The notes under the pieces were generated by a model. The model worked only from the letters and a program-made list of their open reading frames with translations. It did no database searches and was not told the origin of the DNA. A stretch of DNA of 64,000 bases from JAXMBN01 sp046349875 (lineage in GTDB: Bacteria > Planctomycetota > Planctomycetia > Pirellulales > Pirellulaceae), in NCBI GenBank assembly GCA_046349875.1, contig JAXMBN010000019.1, forward strand, positions 1 through 64,000. Direction: 5' to 3'. Numbering within the stretch: the stretch's first letter is position 1; each line of letters starts with the position of its first letter. Of this stretch, positions 46,771 to 56,712 are shown one piece after another. The position numbers were made by a program, and so were the translations under genes.

Positions 46771-47655
46771 ATGGTCCGTTTTTTCATGATGACGTGCTGG
46801 ATAGGACTGGCACTTGCTAGCGTTTCCGGCTGCAACAAGTTCTCCTCCCAAGCTTCGCAAACCTTTTCTTCGAGCACTCCGGTCTCTGGTCCGATCACTC
46901 TTGAACTCGAAGGAGTGAACGGTGGCATCGAGGTCGTGGGGGCCGACAATATCGATACGGTCGAAGTCACTGCCAAAGCCAAAGTCTATGCGATGTCGAA
47001 GGAGGCCGCCGAGTCCTGGTTGCCAAGTCTCGAGCCCACGGTGGAATTGCGAGGAGACACTTTGACGGTTGTTTCCAACCCTCGTGTTCGCAATGCCATG
47101 GCTTCGGTATCGTTTCAAGTCATCGTGCCACGCGGCAGCCTAGTCAAAGCTTCTACGAGCAATGGTGCCATCGAGATCATTGGGACTCGATCTGAAGTGG
47201 CTGTCAAAACTTCCAATGGACGTGTCGTGATCGAGGATGCAAAGAACAAAATCGAAGCGAAAACATCCAATGGTTCGATCGCTCTCAAACGAACAGAAGG
47301 ACCAGTCGACCTCTCCACCAGCAATGGTCGCATCAAAATCGATTCGTGTTCCTTGCGAGGCGATAGCAAAGTTCGTACAAGCAATGGAAGTGTGGAGCTC
47401 ATGGTCCATAGCAATACGCCCATGCAGCTTTCAGCCCACACCAGCAACGGCCGCATTCAATGCGATCGTTCGATTCAACTCGATGAATCTCGAAAGAATC
47501 ACGTCGAAGGAAGAATTGGAGGAGGCGATCGAGATCGTACCGACGGTTCGATTCATATCAAAACATCCAACGGTTCGATCACCATCGATGTCTATTCGAC
47601 CACTTCGGAACCCGAACCCGAGGTGACGTCCACAGGCGGTATTCAGGTTTCCTAG
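46771..47655 (+). CDS. Lipoprotein with DUF4097 TSNG repeats
   Basis: 294 residues. Lipobox ALASVSGC (Cys21), then a DUF4097 beta-solenoid: GPITLELEGVNGGIEVVGAD and a ladder of seven strands each carrying TSNG (KASTSNGAIEI, VKTSNGRVVI, AKTSNGSIAL, LSTSNGRIKI, VRTSNGSVEL, AHTSNGRIQC, IKTSNGSITI). Such proteins are usually envelope-attached and co-occur with stress regulators. Start at the ATG at 46771, preceded by AGGTG. Divergent from the ECF sigma gene, so probably controlled with it. Molecular function unknown. Confidence 0.88.
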   Translation: MVRFFMMTCWIGLALASVSGCNKFSSQASQTFSSSTPVSGPITLELEGVNGGIEVVGADNIDTVEVTAKAKVYAMSKEAAESWLPSLEPTVELRGDTLTVVSNPRVRNAMASVSFQVIVPRGSLVKASTSNGAIEIIGTRSEVAVKTSNGRVVIEDAKNKIEAKTSNGSIALKRTEGPVDLSTSNGRIKIDSCSLRGDSKVRTSNGSVELMVHSNTPMQLSAHTSNGRIQCDRSIQLDESRKNHVEGRIGGGDRDRTDGSIHIKTSNGSITIDVYSTTSEPEPEVTSTGGIQVS

Positions 47656-47845
47656 GCCCATCCCATCGCGTGAATTGCCTAGAAGTTGGGGCTATGAACC
47701 GCGATAGGCAGGGGCAGAACGGGACATCGGTTGGAATTCGTCGCATTTCTGGTTAGGGATAGGTGAATTTGGCTTTGGCCACCTTGTCATCACCGCTTCC
47801 ACATAGCATCCTCATGGTTCTACTTTGCAGAACGAAAGGTGTGCT

Positions 47846-50401
47846 ATGGAAAAGAATCTTTGGCGTCGAGTGGCTCTTAGGACGTTGGCCTGTACTTTTG
47901 CTTCCTGTACTTTTGTGTCCTGTGTATTCAGCGCAGGGAGCGGAGTTGCGCAGGACCGCAATCCGTTGGATCGCACCGAAACCAAAAAGCCAGTTGCACT
48001 TCCTGGTTTACAACAAAGTGGATCTGTATTGCTTCCCAATGGTTGGTCATTGCAGCCCGCCGGTAAGCAATTCGTCGTCGGTGATTTTCCCGTCAATGCG
48101 GCGATGACGAGCGATGGGAAATATGCTTTAGTGTTGCACGCGGGATACGGCGAACATCAGATTCAGGTGATCAGTCTCGAGACGATGAGCCGAGTATCGG
48201 CGGTCAAGATCGATCAATCTTTCTTTGGCCTACAGTTGATTGCCGACGATACCAAAGTGGTGGCAAGCGGCGCTGAAGACGAAGTGCTGCATGTTTTTGA
48301 TTTTGCCAAAGGGTACCTATCGAATCCGGTGACCATTCGCGTCGCTGGGGCGAAAGAAAGATGGGTTGTATCGGGCTTGGCCAATCGCTTCACCGATGCC
48401 AATCGTCCAACGGAAATCTTGGCGTGCGGGTTGCTCGCCAATGAACTAGCCACGATCGACCTAAACGCAGCAAGCGTTCGCACAAAAGTGCGTTTGCCAG
48501 CGGAGTCTTTTCCCTACGCGGTAATACCAACGGCGGATGGAAAGATGGCCTACGTCAGTCTGTGGGGAAAGGCATCTGTTGCAGAGATCGATCTCGAGAA
48601 AAATGAAGTTCGAAGAGTATTGGATGCGGCGAGCCATCCGACTGAAATGGCGTTGCTCGATCAAGGGCAAGTGCTGGTCGTTGCATGTTCGGATGACAAC
48701 TCCGTTCGCATGATACGCCTTGAGGATGGCAAGACGCTCGAAGTAATCAAGACGTCCCTCTTTCCCAAAGCTCCCAACGGAAGCACTACTGCAAGCATGG
48801 CTGTCTCTCCCGATGGCAAAGTGTTGGTGGCCGCGAATGCCGACAACAACAACCTTGCCGTCTTCGATATCTCGGAACGAGGCAAGTCGCATTCGTTAGG
48901 TTTCATTCCTACCGGTTGGTATCCCACCAGCGTACGATTTAGCCAAGACGGAAGTCATTGGTTCGTCACCAATGGCAAGGGGCAAAGTTCGAAATCCAAT
49001 CGTGCGGGACCGAGTCCACTCAAGAAAGAGCAGGCCACGATTCGCGAGTACATCGGCGGCTTGATGCAAGGAACGGTGAGCTACATTCCTGTTCCAAGTC
49101 CTGCACAGATGGCAACATTGACGAAGACGGCGTTTGCCTGTTCACCGCTGACCGAGAATCTTCAAAAGCAAGGTGTTGTTCGAAGCGATAACAATCCGAT
49201 CCCAGCCAAAGTCGGCGATCCGAGTCCCATCAAGCATTGCCTCTATATCATCAAAGAGAATCGAACCTACGATCAAGTACTTGGCGATCTGCCGCAAGGC
49301 AATGGGGATCCATCGTTGTGCATCTTCCCCGAGAAGGTAACGCCGAATCAACACGCGTTGGCTCGCGAATTCGTTCTGCTCGATAATTTTTATGTCGAGA
49401 GCGAAGTGAGCGCCGATGGGCACGAGTGGACCATGGCAGCCTACGCGACCGACTTTGTCGAAAAAACATGGCCGCTCACCTATCGTGGTGGCAAAGGAAA
49501 ACTCAGCTATCCAGCCGAAGGAAACTTTAAGATCGCTCAACCATCGAGTGGATACTTTTGGGATCGATGCAAAGAGAAAGGTAAGTCGTACTTTAGCTTT
49601 GGTGAGTTCATCGCCAATGGGCCGACACCTGATTCTCCTGCGGTGGCCAAGGTTGAATCCCTGGAAGGGCATTTTGACCCCAAGTTCCGCAGTTACGATC
49701 TTGATTATTCGGATATCAAACGGGCAGACCGCTTCTTGGAACGATGGGGGCAATTCGAGAAGGAAGGTAACCTTCCAAGCTTTATCGTGCTTCGTTTGCC
49801 CAACGACCACACCTATGGAACACGCGTGGGTAAGCCAACGCCAACTGCCATGGTCGCAGAAAATGATTTGGCTCTGGGGATGATCATCGAAGGAATCTCC
49901 AATAGCCCATCATGGAAGGAAACGGCCATCTTCGTGATTGAAGATGACGCGCAGAACGGTGCGGATCACGTCGATGCTCACCGCACCATCGCCTTTGCAA
50001 TCAGTCCCTACATTCGACGAGGAACCGTGGATTCCACACTGTACTCGACGGCGAGTATGCTGCGATCCATGGGACTCATCTTGGGGCTCGACCCGTTGTC
50101 GCAATTCGATGCGGCTGCCAATCCGATGTATGCGAGCTTTCAAGCCACACCCGATTTGACACCCTTTCAACATCGCAACGCCAACGTGGATATTTCTGCC
50201 AAAAACGTTGCGGGAGTTTTTGGGGCTGAGCTATCTGAAAGACTCGATCTTTCCAAAGAAGATGCGGCCGATGATCTGCTGTTTGGCGACATCGTCTGGC
50301 GAAGCGTCAAAGGGGCTGATCATCCCATGCCCGCGCCTGTGCGAGCCGCATTTGTTTTTGCAGAAGTGGAAGAGGAAGAAGAGGATGAAGACGAAGAGTA
50401 A
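47846..50401 (+). CDS. YncE-like beta-propeller fused to an alkaline-phosphatase-superfamily phosphoesterase
   Basis: 851 residues. Signal peptide, then a seven-bladed propeller of YncE type (AAMTSDGKYALVLHAGYGEH, YAVIPTADGKMAYVSLWGKA, SMAVSPDGKVLVAANADNNN). The second half is a phosphoesterase of the AcpA/phospholipase C type: IKHCLYIIKENRTYDQVLGD, FVLLDNFYVESEVSADGHEW, FIVLRLPNDHT, ETAIFVIEDDAQNGADHVDA and HRTIAFAISPYI. The ENR-TYD nucleophile-region and EDD...DHVDAHR metal motifs look intact. C-terminal tail is acidic (EVEEEEEDEDEE). An exported phosphatase or phospholipase is likely; substrate unknown. Start at the ATG at 47846, with AAAGG upstream. Confidence 0.88.
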   Translation: MEKNLWRRVALRTLACTFASCTFVSCVFSAGSGVAQDRNPLDRTETKKPVALPGLQQSGSVLLPNGWSLQPAGKQFVVGDFPVNAAMTSDGKYALVLHAGYGEHQIQVISLETMSRVSAVKIDQSFFGLQLIADDTKVVASGAEDEVLHVFDFAKGYLSNPVTIRVAGAKERWVVSGLANRFTDANRPTEILACGLLANELATIDLNAASVRTKVRLPAESFPYAVIPTADGKMAYVSLWGKASVAEIDLEKNEVRRVLDAASHPTEMALLDQGQVLVVACSDDNSVRMIRLEDGKTLEVIKTSLFPKAPNGSTTASMAVSPDGKVLVAANADNNNLAVFDISERGKSHSLGFIPTGWYPTSVRFSQDGSHWFVTNGKGQSSKSNRAGPSPLKKEQATIREYIGGLMQGTVSYIPVPSPAQMATLTKTAFACSPLTENLQKQGVVRSDNNPIPAKVGDPSPIKHCLYIIKENRTYDQVLGDLPQGNGDPSLCIFPEKVTPNQHALAREFVLLDNFYVESEVSADGHEWTMAAYATDFVEKTWPLTYRGGKGKLSYPAEGNFKIAQPSSGYFWDRCKEKGKSYFSFGEFIANGPTPDSPAVAKVESLEGHFDPKFRSYDLDYSDIKRADRFLERWGQFEKEGNLPSFIVLRLPNDHTYGTRVGKPTPTAMVAENDLALGMIIEGISNSPSWKETAIFVIEDDAQNGADHVDAHRTIAFAISPYIRRGTVDSTLYSTASMLRSMGLILGLDPLSQFDAAANPMYASFQATPDLTPFQHRNANVDISAKNVAGVFGAELSERLDLSKEDAADDLLFGDIVWRSVKGADHPMPAPVRAAFVFAEVEEEEEDEDEE

Positions 50402-50452
50402 CGATTGCAAACCTCGTGTTGCAATTTCGAACTTCGTCACACTTCATGATGG

Positions 50453-51514
50453 ATGATGCCGATGAAAGGTGTTTGTTTTTCTGGGGTGCAATCGGTTGCC
50501 TGGGATTCCGTTGAGGATCCGCGATTGGAGGCATCCACCGATGTAATCGTCCAAGTCGATTTGGCTGGGCTATGCGGATCGGATTTGCATCCCTATTTTG
50601 GGCGCGAACAAGGTCTCGATCCTGGTACAGTCATGGGGCACGAGTTCGTCGGGCGTATCGTGGAGAAGGGTAGTGCCGTTCAGCGATTGAACATTGGCGA
50701 TCGCGTGTACGCGCCATTTTCAACCAATTGTGGTTCGTGCTTCTATTGTCAAAGCGGATTGACTAGTCGATGCCAGTATGGCCAACTTTTTGGTTGGCGT
50801 TCACAGGGCATCGGTTTGCATGGAGGTCAGGCCGAGTTCGTGCGTGTACCCTTGGCGGATGGAACTCTTCTACCTATTCCGCATGAGCTTTCGGATGAGA
50901 TCTGCTTGTTGCTAGGCGACAACTTGAGCACCGGTTATTTTTGTGCAGATATGGCTCACGTGCGTCCAGACCAAACCGTTGTGGTTGTAGGATGTGGAAC
51001 GGTCGGCCTTCTGGGAATCTTGGCGGCTCAATGGATGCAACCTCGAAAGATCATCGCCATCGATTTGAATCCACAGCGACGCGCCAAGGCCTTGGAGTTT
51101 GGTGCGGAGATCGCTCTGGCACCTGGTGAAGAAGCTCTGCAGAGGATTCACGATGCAACCGATGGCAGAGGTGCCGATAGCGTGATGGAACTTGTAGGAC
51201 TTCTGGATGCACAAAAGTTTGCTATGCAATCGCTGCGTCCTGGCGGAATTCTGTCGGTGATCGGATGCCATAGTACATCTCATTTTGCATTTTCACCGGT
51301 GGATGCTTACGACAAGAATCTTACCTACCGTACCGGACGATGTCCTGCGCGGCATTACATGGAACAGTTGATCGACAAAGCCAATCAGTCGGCATCGCAA
51401 CTAGAGAGTTTGTTTACACATCGCTTTGCACCTTCTGATGCGCAGAGAGCCTACACTGTTTTTTCGGGGCAAAAGGAAGGGTGCATGAAAGCCGTCTTCG
51501 ATTTTCGACGTTAG
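50453..51514 (+). CDS. Zinc-dependent alcohol dehydrogenase (MDR family)
   Basis: 353 residues. Catalytic zinc site: LAGLCGSDLHPYFG (Cys) and MGHEFVGRIVEKGSAV (His-Glu). Structural zinc: NCGSCFYCQSGLTSRC (four Cys). NAD-binding: VVVVGCGTVGLLGILAAQW then IIAIDLNPQRRAKALEFGAE. Closest in type to formaldehyde- or threonine-dehydrogenase-like medium-chain dehydrogenases, but the substrate cannot be set from sequence. The start is one of two tandem ATGs at 50453/50456 or the ATG at 50462. Confidence 0.9.
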   Translation: MMPMKGVCFSGVQSVAWDSVEDPRLEASTDVIVQVDLAGLCGSDLHPYFGREQGLDPGTVMGHEFVGRIVEKGSAVQRLNIGDRVYAPFSTNCGSCFYCQSGLTSRCQYGQLFGWRSQGIGLHGGQAEFVRVPLADGTLLPIPHELSDEICLLLGDNLSTGYFCADMAHVRPDQTVVVVGCGTVGLLGILAAQWMQPRKIIAIDLNPQRRAKALEFGAEIALAPGEEALQRIHDATDGRGADSVMELVGLLDAQKFAMQSLRPGGILSVIGCHSTSHFAFSPVDAYDKNLTYRTGRCPARHYMEQLIDKANQSASQLESLFTHRFAPSDAQRAYTVFSGQKEGCMKAVFDFRR

Positions 51515-51763
51515 GTCTTTGCAACAAGCCATCGATTCTTGCTTTGTATGCAATCTCGTCAAAAGATCGAGAATCGCGTTCTTAATGGTTATCGCCAACG
51601 CATTTGGCAGGTCAAGATAATCCGATTGCAAAAGGGGGAGCGACGCGGGAAGGGATCCCGAACTGGAGACTTCAAACACCCGATGGATTAGAAGACTCAA
51701 AGACTCGAATGACCTCGAGCATTGCTAGCTTTAAGCCATGGATGGCGCAACAGGCGGTGCAGG

Positions 51764-52669
51764 ATGCGAACTCTCTTTCTACTCAGCTGCTTGATGGTTT
51801 TGCCATGTATGGCATGCCGCGTCAAACCGGTGGAGGTGATTGCGCGAGGATGCATGGCGATGAATGGTGACGTCGCCATGCGTGGAAAGATGGAGATGAC
51901 GGGCGATCTTTCTACCAGTATTCGTCAGGACAATACCGCTTCTCCGCTCAAATTCGTGCAGGTGCAAGGTGACGCGCAAGCATCGGCTCGCGTTGCTGTC
52001 TTGGAAATCGATGGATTGATTCTCAATAAGAATCTCACCGGCTACGGTTCGATGGGGGAGAATCCCGTTGCACTCATTCGTGAGAAACTATCGGTGATCG
52101 AGCGCGATCGTACGGTTCAAGGCGTTGTGTTGCGCATCAATAGCCCCGGAGGAGGCGTGGCCGCAACCGACATGATCTGTCATGAGTTGCGTCGTTTCCG
52201 AGCCCAACGCCCCATGCCAATGGTGGCTTGTCTCATGGATACGGGGGCCGGAGGCGGCTACTACGCTGCACTCGAAACGGATCACATATTGGCTCAGCCT
52301 ACGTCACTTGTCGGCGGAGTGGGAGTGATGCTCAACGTTTACAATTTGGAAGACACACTCTCACAGTTCAACATCGCATCCGTTGCTATCAAAGCGGGCA
52401 GCAAGATCGACGTGCCATCGCCCGAGCGAACCATGACGGCGGAAGAGAAGGAAATGCTCCAGCAAATCGCCGATTCATTCCACGCGCGTTTTCGAGACGA
52501 TGTCACATCGCAGCGAAGAAGGTCCATTCCATCGGAATTATTGGATGGACGCATCATGACGGGCGAGCAAGCTTTGAAGATAGGATTGATCGATCAGGTA
52601 GGATACCTTGATGATGCCATTGCCTGGATCGCACAGAAATTGCATTACCCTCTTCGCAACTTCAGGTAG
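51764..52669 (+). CDS. sppA: SppA-like S49 family lipoprotein, catalytic serine replaced by glycine
   Basis: 301 residues. A lipobox-like N-terminus (LLSCLMVLPCMAC, Cys18), then the SppA fold: ARVAVLEIDGLILNKNLTGY, GVVLRINSPGGGVAATDMIC, YYAALETDHILAQPTSLVGG, VAIKAGSKIDVPSPERTMTA and GRIMTGEQALKIGLIDQVGY. The normal catalytic site is xSGGYY; here it reads TGAGGGYYAA (Gly163, codon GGA), while the lysine in IKAGSK remains. The TGSIGV strand is VGGVGV. It is therefore possibly an inactive SppA homologue. Signal-peptide peptidases normally clear leftover signal peptides from the membrane. Confidence 0.82.
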   Translation: MRTLFLLSCLMVLPCMACRVKPVEVIARGCMAMNGDVAMRGKMEMTGDLSTSIRQDNTASPLKFVQVQGDAQASARVAVLEIDGLILNKNLTGYGSMGENPVALIREKLSVIERDRTVQGVVLRINSPGGGVAATDMICHELRRFRAQRPMPMVACLMDTGAGGGYYAALETDHILAQPTSLVGGVGVMLNVYNLEDTLSQFNIASVAIKAGSKIDVPSPERTMTAEEKEMLQQIADSFHARFRDDVTSQRRRSIPSELLDGRIMTGEQALKIGLIDQVGYLDDAIAWIAQKLHYPLRNFR

Positions 52670-52843
52670 TGATGTTGCTGACGAGACAACGATCGGGCAT
52701 TTACAGCTCTCGATGCAACACCGAACACCACCGCTGCAATCATCGCTGATTCCTTTGCGATTGCCTGGTCTGGATCGAAGTTCGCTGCCGACCTTCTTGT
52801 ATCTTTGGCAGCCCGATCCGAGTTTGGTGACTGCCGTCGGTGG

Positions 52844-53506
52844 TTAGGGGCTGCAACGCACGGGCAGGCACGATCGACCTGTGCGATCACATTCCTGCAT
52901 GCGTTCGGTGATCGTTTTAAGAATTGTTGCATCATCCATCGTTGCAATCTCGTCGGGTTGAATCGGCTTGCCAAAGACGACGGCGACGGGATGGGGCCGG
53001 GGAAGGGTTGTCCCACGAGGTAGTACATCAAACGCCCCAATGACCGCGACGGGTATCAGGGGGACGTTGGCTCGCTTAGCCACAACAAGAAATCCGCTTT
53101 TCAGTTCGGCAATGTTCCCATCGGCAGACCTTGTCCCTTCGGGAAAGAGCAGCACCAGTTCACCTCGTCCAAGCCTGGCGATGGTCTCGCGAAGTCCGCC
53201 AAACCCACCCCCTTCGCGATCGATTTCAATGGCGTCCAGGAAACGAATGATTCCAGCGAAGAGCCGATTCTTGAAGAGCGTCTTCCGAGCAAGGTAGTTG
53301 AGACGTCGATTGCAATTGAGGCCCACCAAAACCGGATCAAAGTGCGATTGGTGCGAAGAGAGAAGCAAGCCACCGCCATTGCTTGGGACGTGATGTCTTC
53401 CGAGGCTGCGCATATCGAGCAACGTTACCGAGACCCATTGCGAGACGATGCGAAACAGGTCATAGCCAAGTCGTTGCTGCCAGGATCGTTTGGGAGGGGA
53501 GCTCAT
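52844..53506 (-). CDS. plsC: 1-acyl-sn-glycerol-3-phosphate acyltransferase
   Basis: 220 residues. NHxxxxD-type motif in LLLSSHQSHFDPVLVGLNCN, LNYLARKTLFKNRLFAGIIR, the glycerophosphate-binding FPEGTRSADGNIAELKSGFL, and VPLIPVAVIGAFDVLPRG. Converts lysophosphatidate to phosphatidate at the inner membrane. Its ATG overlaps the stop of cmk (ATGA), and cmk-plsC pairs are common in bacteria. Confidence 0.93.
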   Translation of the reverse strand: MSSPPKRSWQQRLGYDLFRIVSQWVSVTLLDMRSLGRHHVPSNGGGLLLSSHQSHFDPVLVGLNCNRRLNYLARKTLFKNRLFAGIIRFLDAIEIDREGGGFGGLRETIARLGRGELVLLFPEGTRSADGNIAELKSGFLVVAKRANVPLIPVAVIGAFDVLPRGTTLPRPHPVAVVFGKPIQPDEIATMDDATILKTITERMQECDRTGRSCLPVRCSP

Positions 53507-54210
53507 GGAAGGCTGTCGCGATCTGGATGCAAAGAAGGACTATGGAAAGGGTGAGGCCGCAAAGAGGCTCTCCGTTCCGTGACGATTTCAACGAGGCGAT
53601 CGAGTACTTCGGCTTCGCTCAGGCCATCGGTGATCACTTCGATCGCATCATCCGCCTTGCGGAGACCTCCGACTTTGCGATTGCGGTCTTCTTCATCGCG
53701 AGTCTCTTGCTGGCGAAGGATATCATCATAGTTCGCCGCGCCACCATTTTCGACGATCTGGAGCACTCTTCGTCGGGCTCGCTCTTCCGGCGATGCGGTT
53801 AAGAATATTTTGCATTCTGCTTTTGGAAAGGCCACAGTTCCTTGGTCGCGACCTTCGGTGACGATATCGCGACCCAAAGCGATCTGTCGCTGTAAATCGA
53901 TCATCAGTCCCCGAACTTGGACGTTGTCAGCAATGAATCGAACCGACTGCGTGATGCGCGGCAAGCGGATTTCCGACGTGATATCGCGATCGTTCATCCA
54001 GACACGCTCGTGATCCAGATGCAATTTGATCGAGCCTGCGACCTGCGCGGCACCGTCGATTGATCTTGAAAATCCGGATTCCTGTTCCATACAGGCCAAT
54101 GTAATACCGGTATCCGGGCAATATCAAGAAATGCAAAGCCCAAGCGATCCGCAAGCCGCTTGGCTACCGAACTGCCCGGCCCCTGCAAGCGCATCTATCG
54201 CCACGATCAT
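53503..54210 (-). CDS. cmk: Cytidylate kinase (N-terminal frameshifts)
   Basis: About 236 residues if joined. Start MIVAID at the ATG at 54210; after a short deletion at the P-loop the frame continues SSVAKRLADRLGFAFLD (P-loop GAG-x-SS; the lysine codon is lost in the indel), then TGITLACMEQESGFSRSIDG, VWMNDRDITSEIRLPRITQS, GRDIVTEGRDQGTVAFPKAE, CKIFLTASPEERARRRVLQI and DDAIEVITDGLSEAEVL. GRDxGT, R-x-R and the adenylate-kinase-like lid are as in Cmk. It phosphorylates CMP and dCMP. Frame changes lie at about 54120-54195. It is translationally coupled to plsC. Confidence 0.85.
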
Positions 54211-54229
54211 TGAGTTTAGAATTCAACGA

Positions 54230-56712
54230 GATGCAAGCAGTGATCGAACTTCTGCAAACACCCATTCTATCAATCTCGTTTGCCACTAGTGCGATGGTTG
54301 TGGAGCCGCGCAGGCCAAGGATTTGCTCAATCCGCTCCAGAGCCGACTCGATTCTGCGATTTTCTTCGGAATCGACGCTGTTTTGTGCCCTTCCGCATCG
54401 AGTAATAGAGTTGTGTGAGATCGTCAAGTAAGCGGCTTGCGTCTCCCAGCTTGTAAGCGGATCTTTGCGAAGCACCTCTTTGAGGAACTCTCAGTGCGTT
54501 AGTGAGGGAGCTCATATGACCTGCGCGAAGAATCTGTAGCAAACGGCGATAGAATTCTTGCTGAGGTCAGATTGCGGACGAGGGCCTTGGATCGTTTGGT
54601 CTTCCAAGCCGTTCGCAATAAAGTCGGACCAAATCGCCAAGTCAACAAGCCTGCAATGGCCAAGCCACCCAACATCAAGATCCCTCCCAAGACATCCACG
54701 TTTCGGAGGAAACGAGTTGTTATTTTGGCAAGCGTAGATGTGATCAGTGCTTCTTTGGAGTTCTTCAGATACTTTCGTAGATCGAACTGGAGAGGGGGGG
54801 GAGGCATTGATTCGCTCCACTGCATTGGGCTGATTGCTGCGGTCGATGTTCATGATGTAATCGCCAAAGCTGTTGCGCGAAATCCAACGTTTGCGAGTTT
54901 GGTTAGGAGAGGGTGCTGCTTCAGAAGTTCAGGCAAATTGCCGGGTGGCGTGGGATCAATCGATACCATCCACCTTTCTTGTAAGCCTCTGGGAGTTTCA
55001 CCAGGTCGAACTTTCACATTGCTCGCGGGTGATAGCTTCGACCCAAGCATGAACGTAGGATTGGCGTACCAAGAAATACTTGCCGACTTCGTTGTAATCG
55101 GCGAGGTCGATAACCCGACCACCAATCATAGGAACGTTCATCGATCGCAGCATGATGACCAAGGCGGAAGCAAAGGCAATGGCCTTTCTTCTGATTCGTC
55201 ACGAAGTCTTCGACAGGATCGAGGAGCCGATCGCGTTTGAGTTAGGTCCAAGGTATATGAGAATTCGGGTGAATTCGCCAGTCATCCCGCAGCAATAACG
55301 CTTTATCGACAACGCTGATCTCCTTGTTCCCGGGAACAGGGTGAGGACACGATCGCGATAACGCGTCAATCCTCAAAAGCGAGACGCCGACCAGCTGGTC
55401 AATGACCGGTGTTGATCAAAGGAAAGTTCTTCGTAGGGAGGTGCAGCCGCGACGACTTCCTTCAAAGCTTCGATCGGGAAAGGCAGTCTCCGATTCCGGA
55501 ACACGGACTTTGGACTCTCCGTTGACGAACGCATGAGTCAACAGTTGGTAAGTCGGCGAAGGTTTGGCCATTGAGCGATGGAGGCGTTCGCTGCTCAACT
55601 GCCACGTTTCAGGATCAAGTGTAACTCAGGCGCTTGCCCCAACCGATAGCATGGAGGGAATGGAGAAGGCAGTCTCACCCGAATACGACTGCTCGGCAAT
55701 CGAGAATCGAATACGTTCATTCTCGATCAACGCTTCAGCAGGTGCGGCACAAATCGAACGGTCACCCCTGTTTCAACATCAAGGGCGTATAGTCCGATTG
55801 CTGCCACGTTCCTGTGCCACGCTCGACTCGGTACTCCGACAAGGCGACGCCGCGAATATAAGGAGGTTCGAGAGGACGTGGGCATTTCCATCCTTCATGT
55901 TTTCAAGTTCAATCGCAGGACAGGCGTTGAGCTTTGAAGGATTCTTCCCATCTGTTCGGAAACGACCGTATCTGAAAAACCAATGGCTGTCGGGCCAAGG
56001 CCGGTCCGTCCATAGGCCCGGCTGAGTCGAGGGATGGGCAAAAAGCTGTCTGCCGGAGAATAGGATCAAACAGAACGAAAGCGGGAGCCCCACGGTGCCC
56101 CACCGTGGGCGATCGAAGCGTTGACGCGACGATGCGAACGGGTAAGTCGAGATGCGTTTGCCGCGAACACGGGGATTGGCTTCTGGATCAACTTCTCTTT
56201 CCATGTCTTACGACCGTGCGCGATTCCACTCCGACTCGTGAGGCCGTGGCGTAACTGGTGTAAAGAACCATGACCCACGCACCGAGCGCAAGCGTTGGAA
56301 CCAACAGAAACCCGAACACGACATCATCCTTGACCAGCGATGCCACGACGAGTTCAAGCAACAGAAAGATTCCAATCTGCTCAAAGATGCGTCGCGACTT
56401 CTCTTGGAAGAAGAGTGGAAGCTGCGCATAAACAAGAAGATTGGCCACCGAATAAAGTTGCTGATTGGCCGGTTGGTTTAGGTAATCCAAAATGGCAATG
56501 ACCGAACCACCGATCATCAAAAAGTAGATCAAAAATCGATGCAGACGGATCCAACGAAGCCAATCGGTATACACCCAAGACGTGGTCACGCATGCGATCA
56601 CGAGCAATGGAACATTGAGCGACTTTTGGCCAATCCCAATCAGAATGGCTGAGATGATGGCGAACAAGCCAACAGCGAACGATAGATTTTTGAGCAGCAA
56701 TTCAGGCTTCAT
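54230..56712 (-). CDS. Membrane transglutaminase-like protein (TgpA type), heavily frameshifted
   Basis: About 820 residues in many frames. From the ATG at 56712: six or so N-terminal helices (LSFAVGLFAIISAILIGIGQ; LIYFLMIGGSVIAILDYLNQ; FLLLELVVASLVKDDVVFGF) matching the TgpA membrane domain; then a periplasmic transglutaminase domain with TNQKKGHC (catalytic Cys region), SMNVPMIVVVG-type strand and HAHAWVE-type His in shifted frames near 54950-55200; a further helix (GGILMLGGLAIAGLLTWRFG); and a DUF4129-like tail (SRLLDDLTQLYYSMR, SEENRRIESALERIEQILG). I count eight or more frame changes. Its start overlaps the DUF58 gene stop (ATGA). The 3' limit is uncertain. Confidence 0.65.

Noticed and set aside
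52670..52843. Short open frame between sppA and plsC
   Set aside because: Convergent gene ends, no ribosome-binding site and no recognisable protein.
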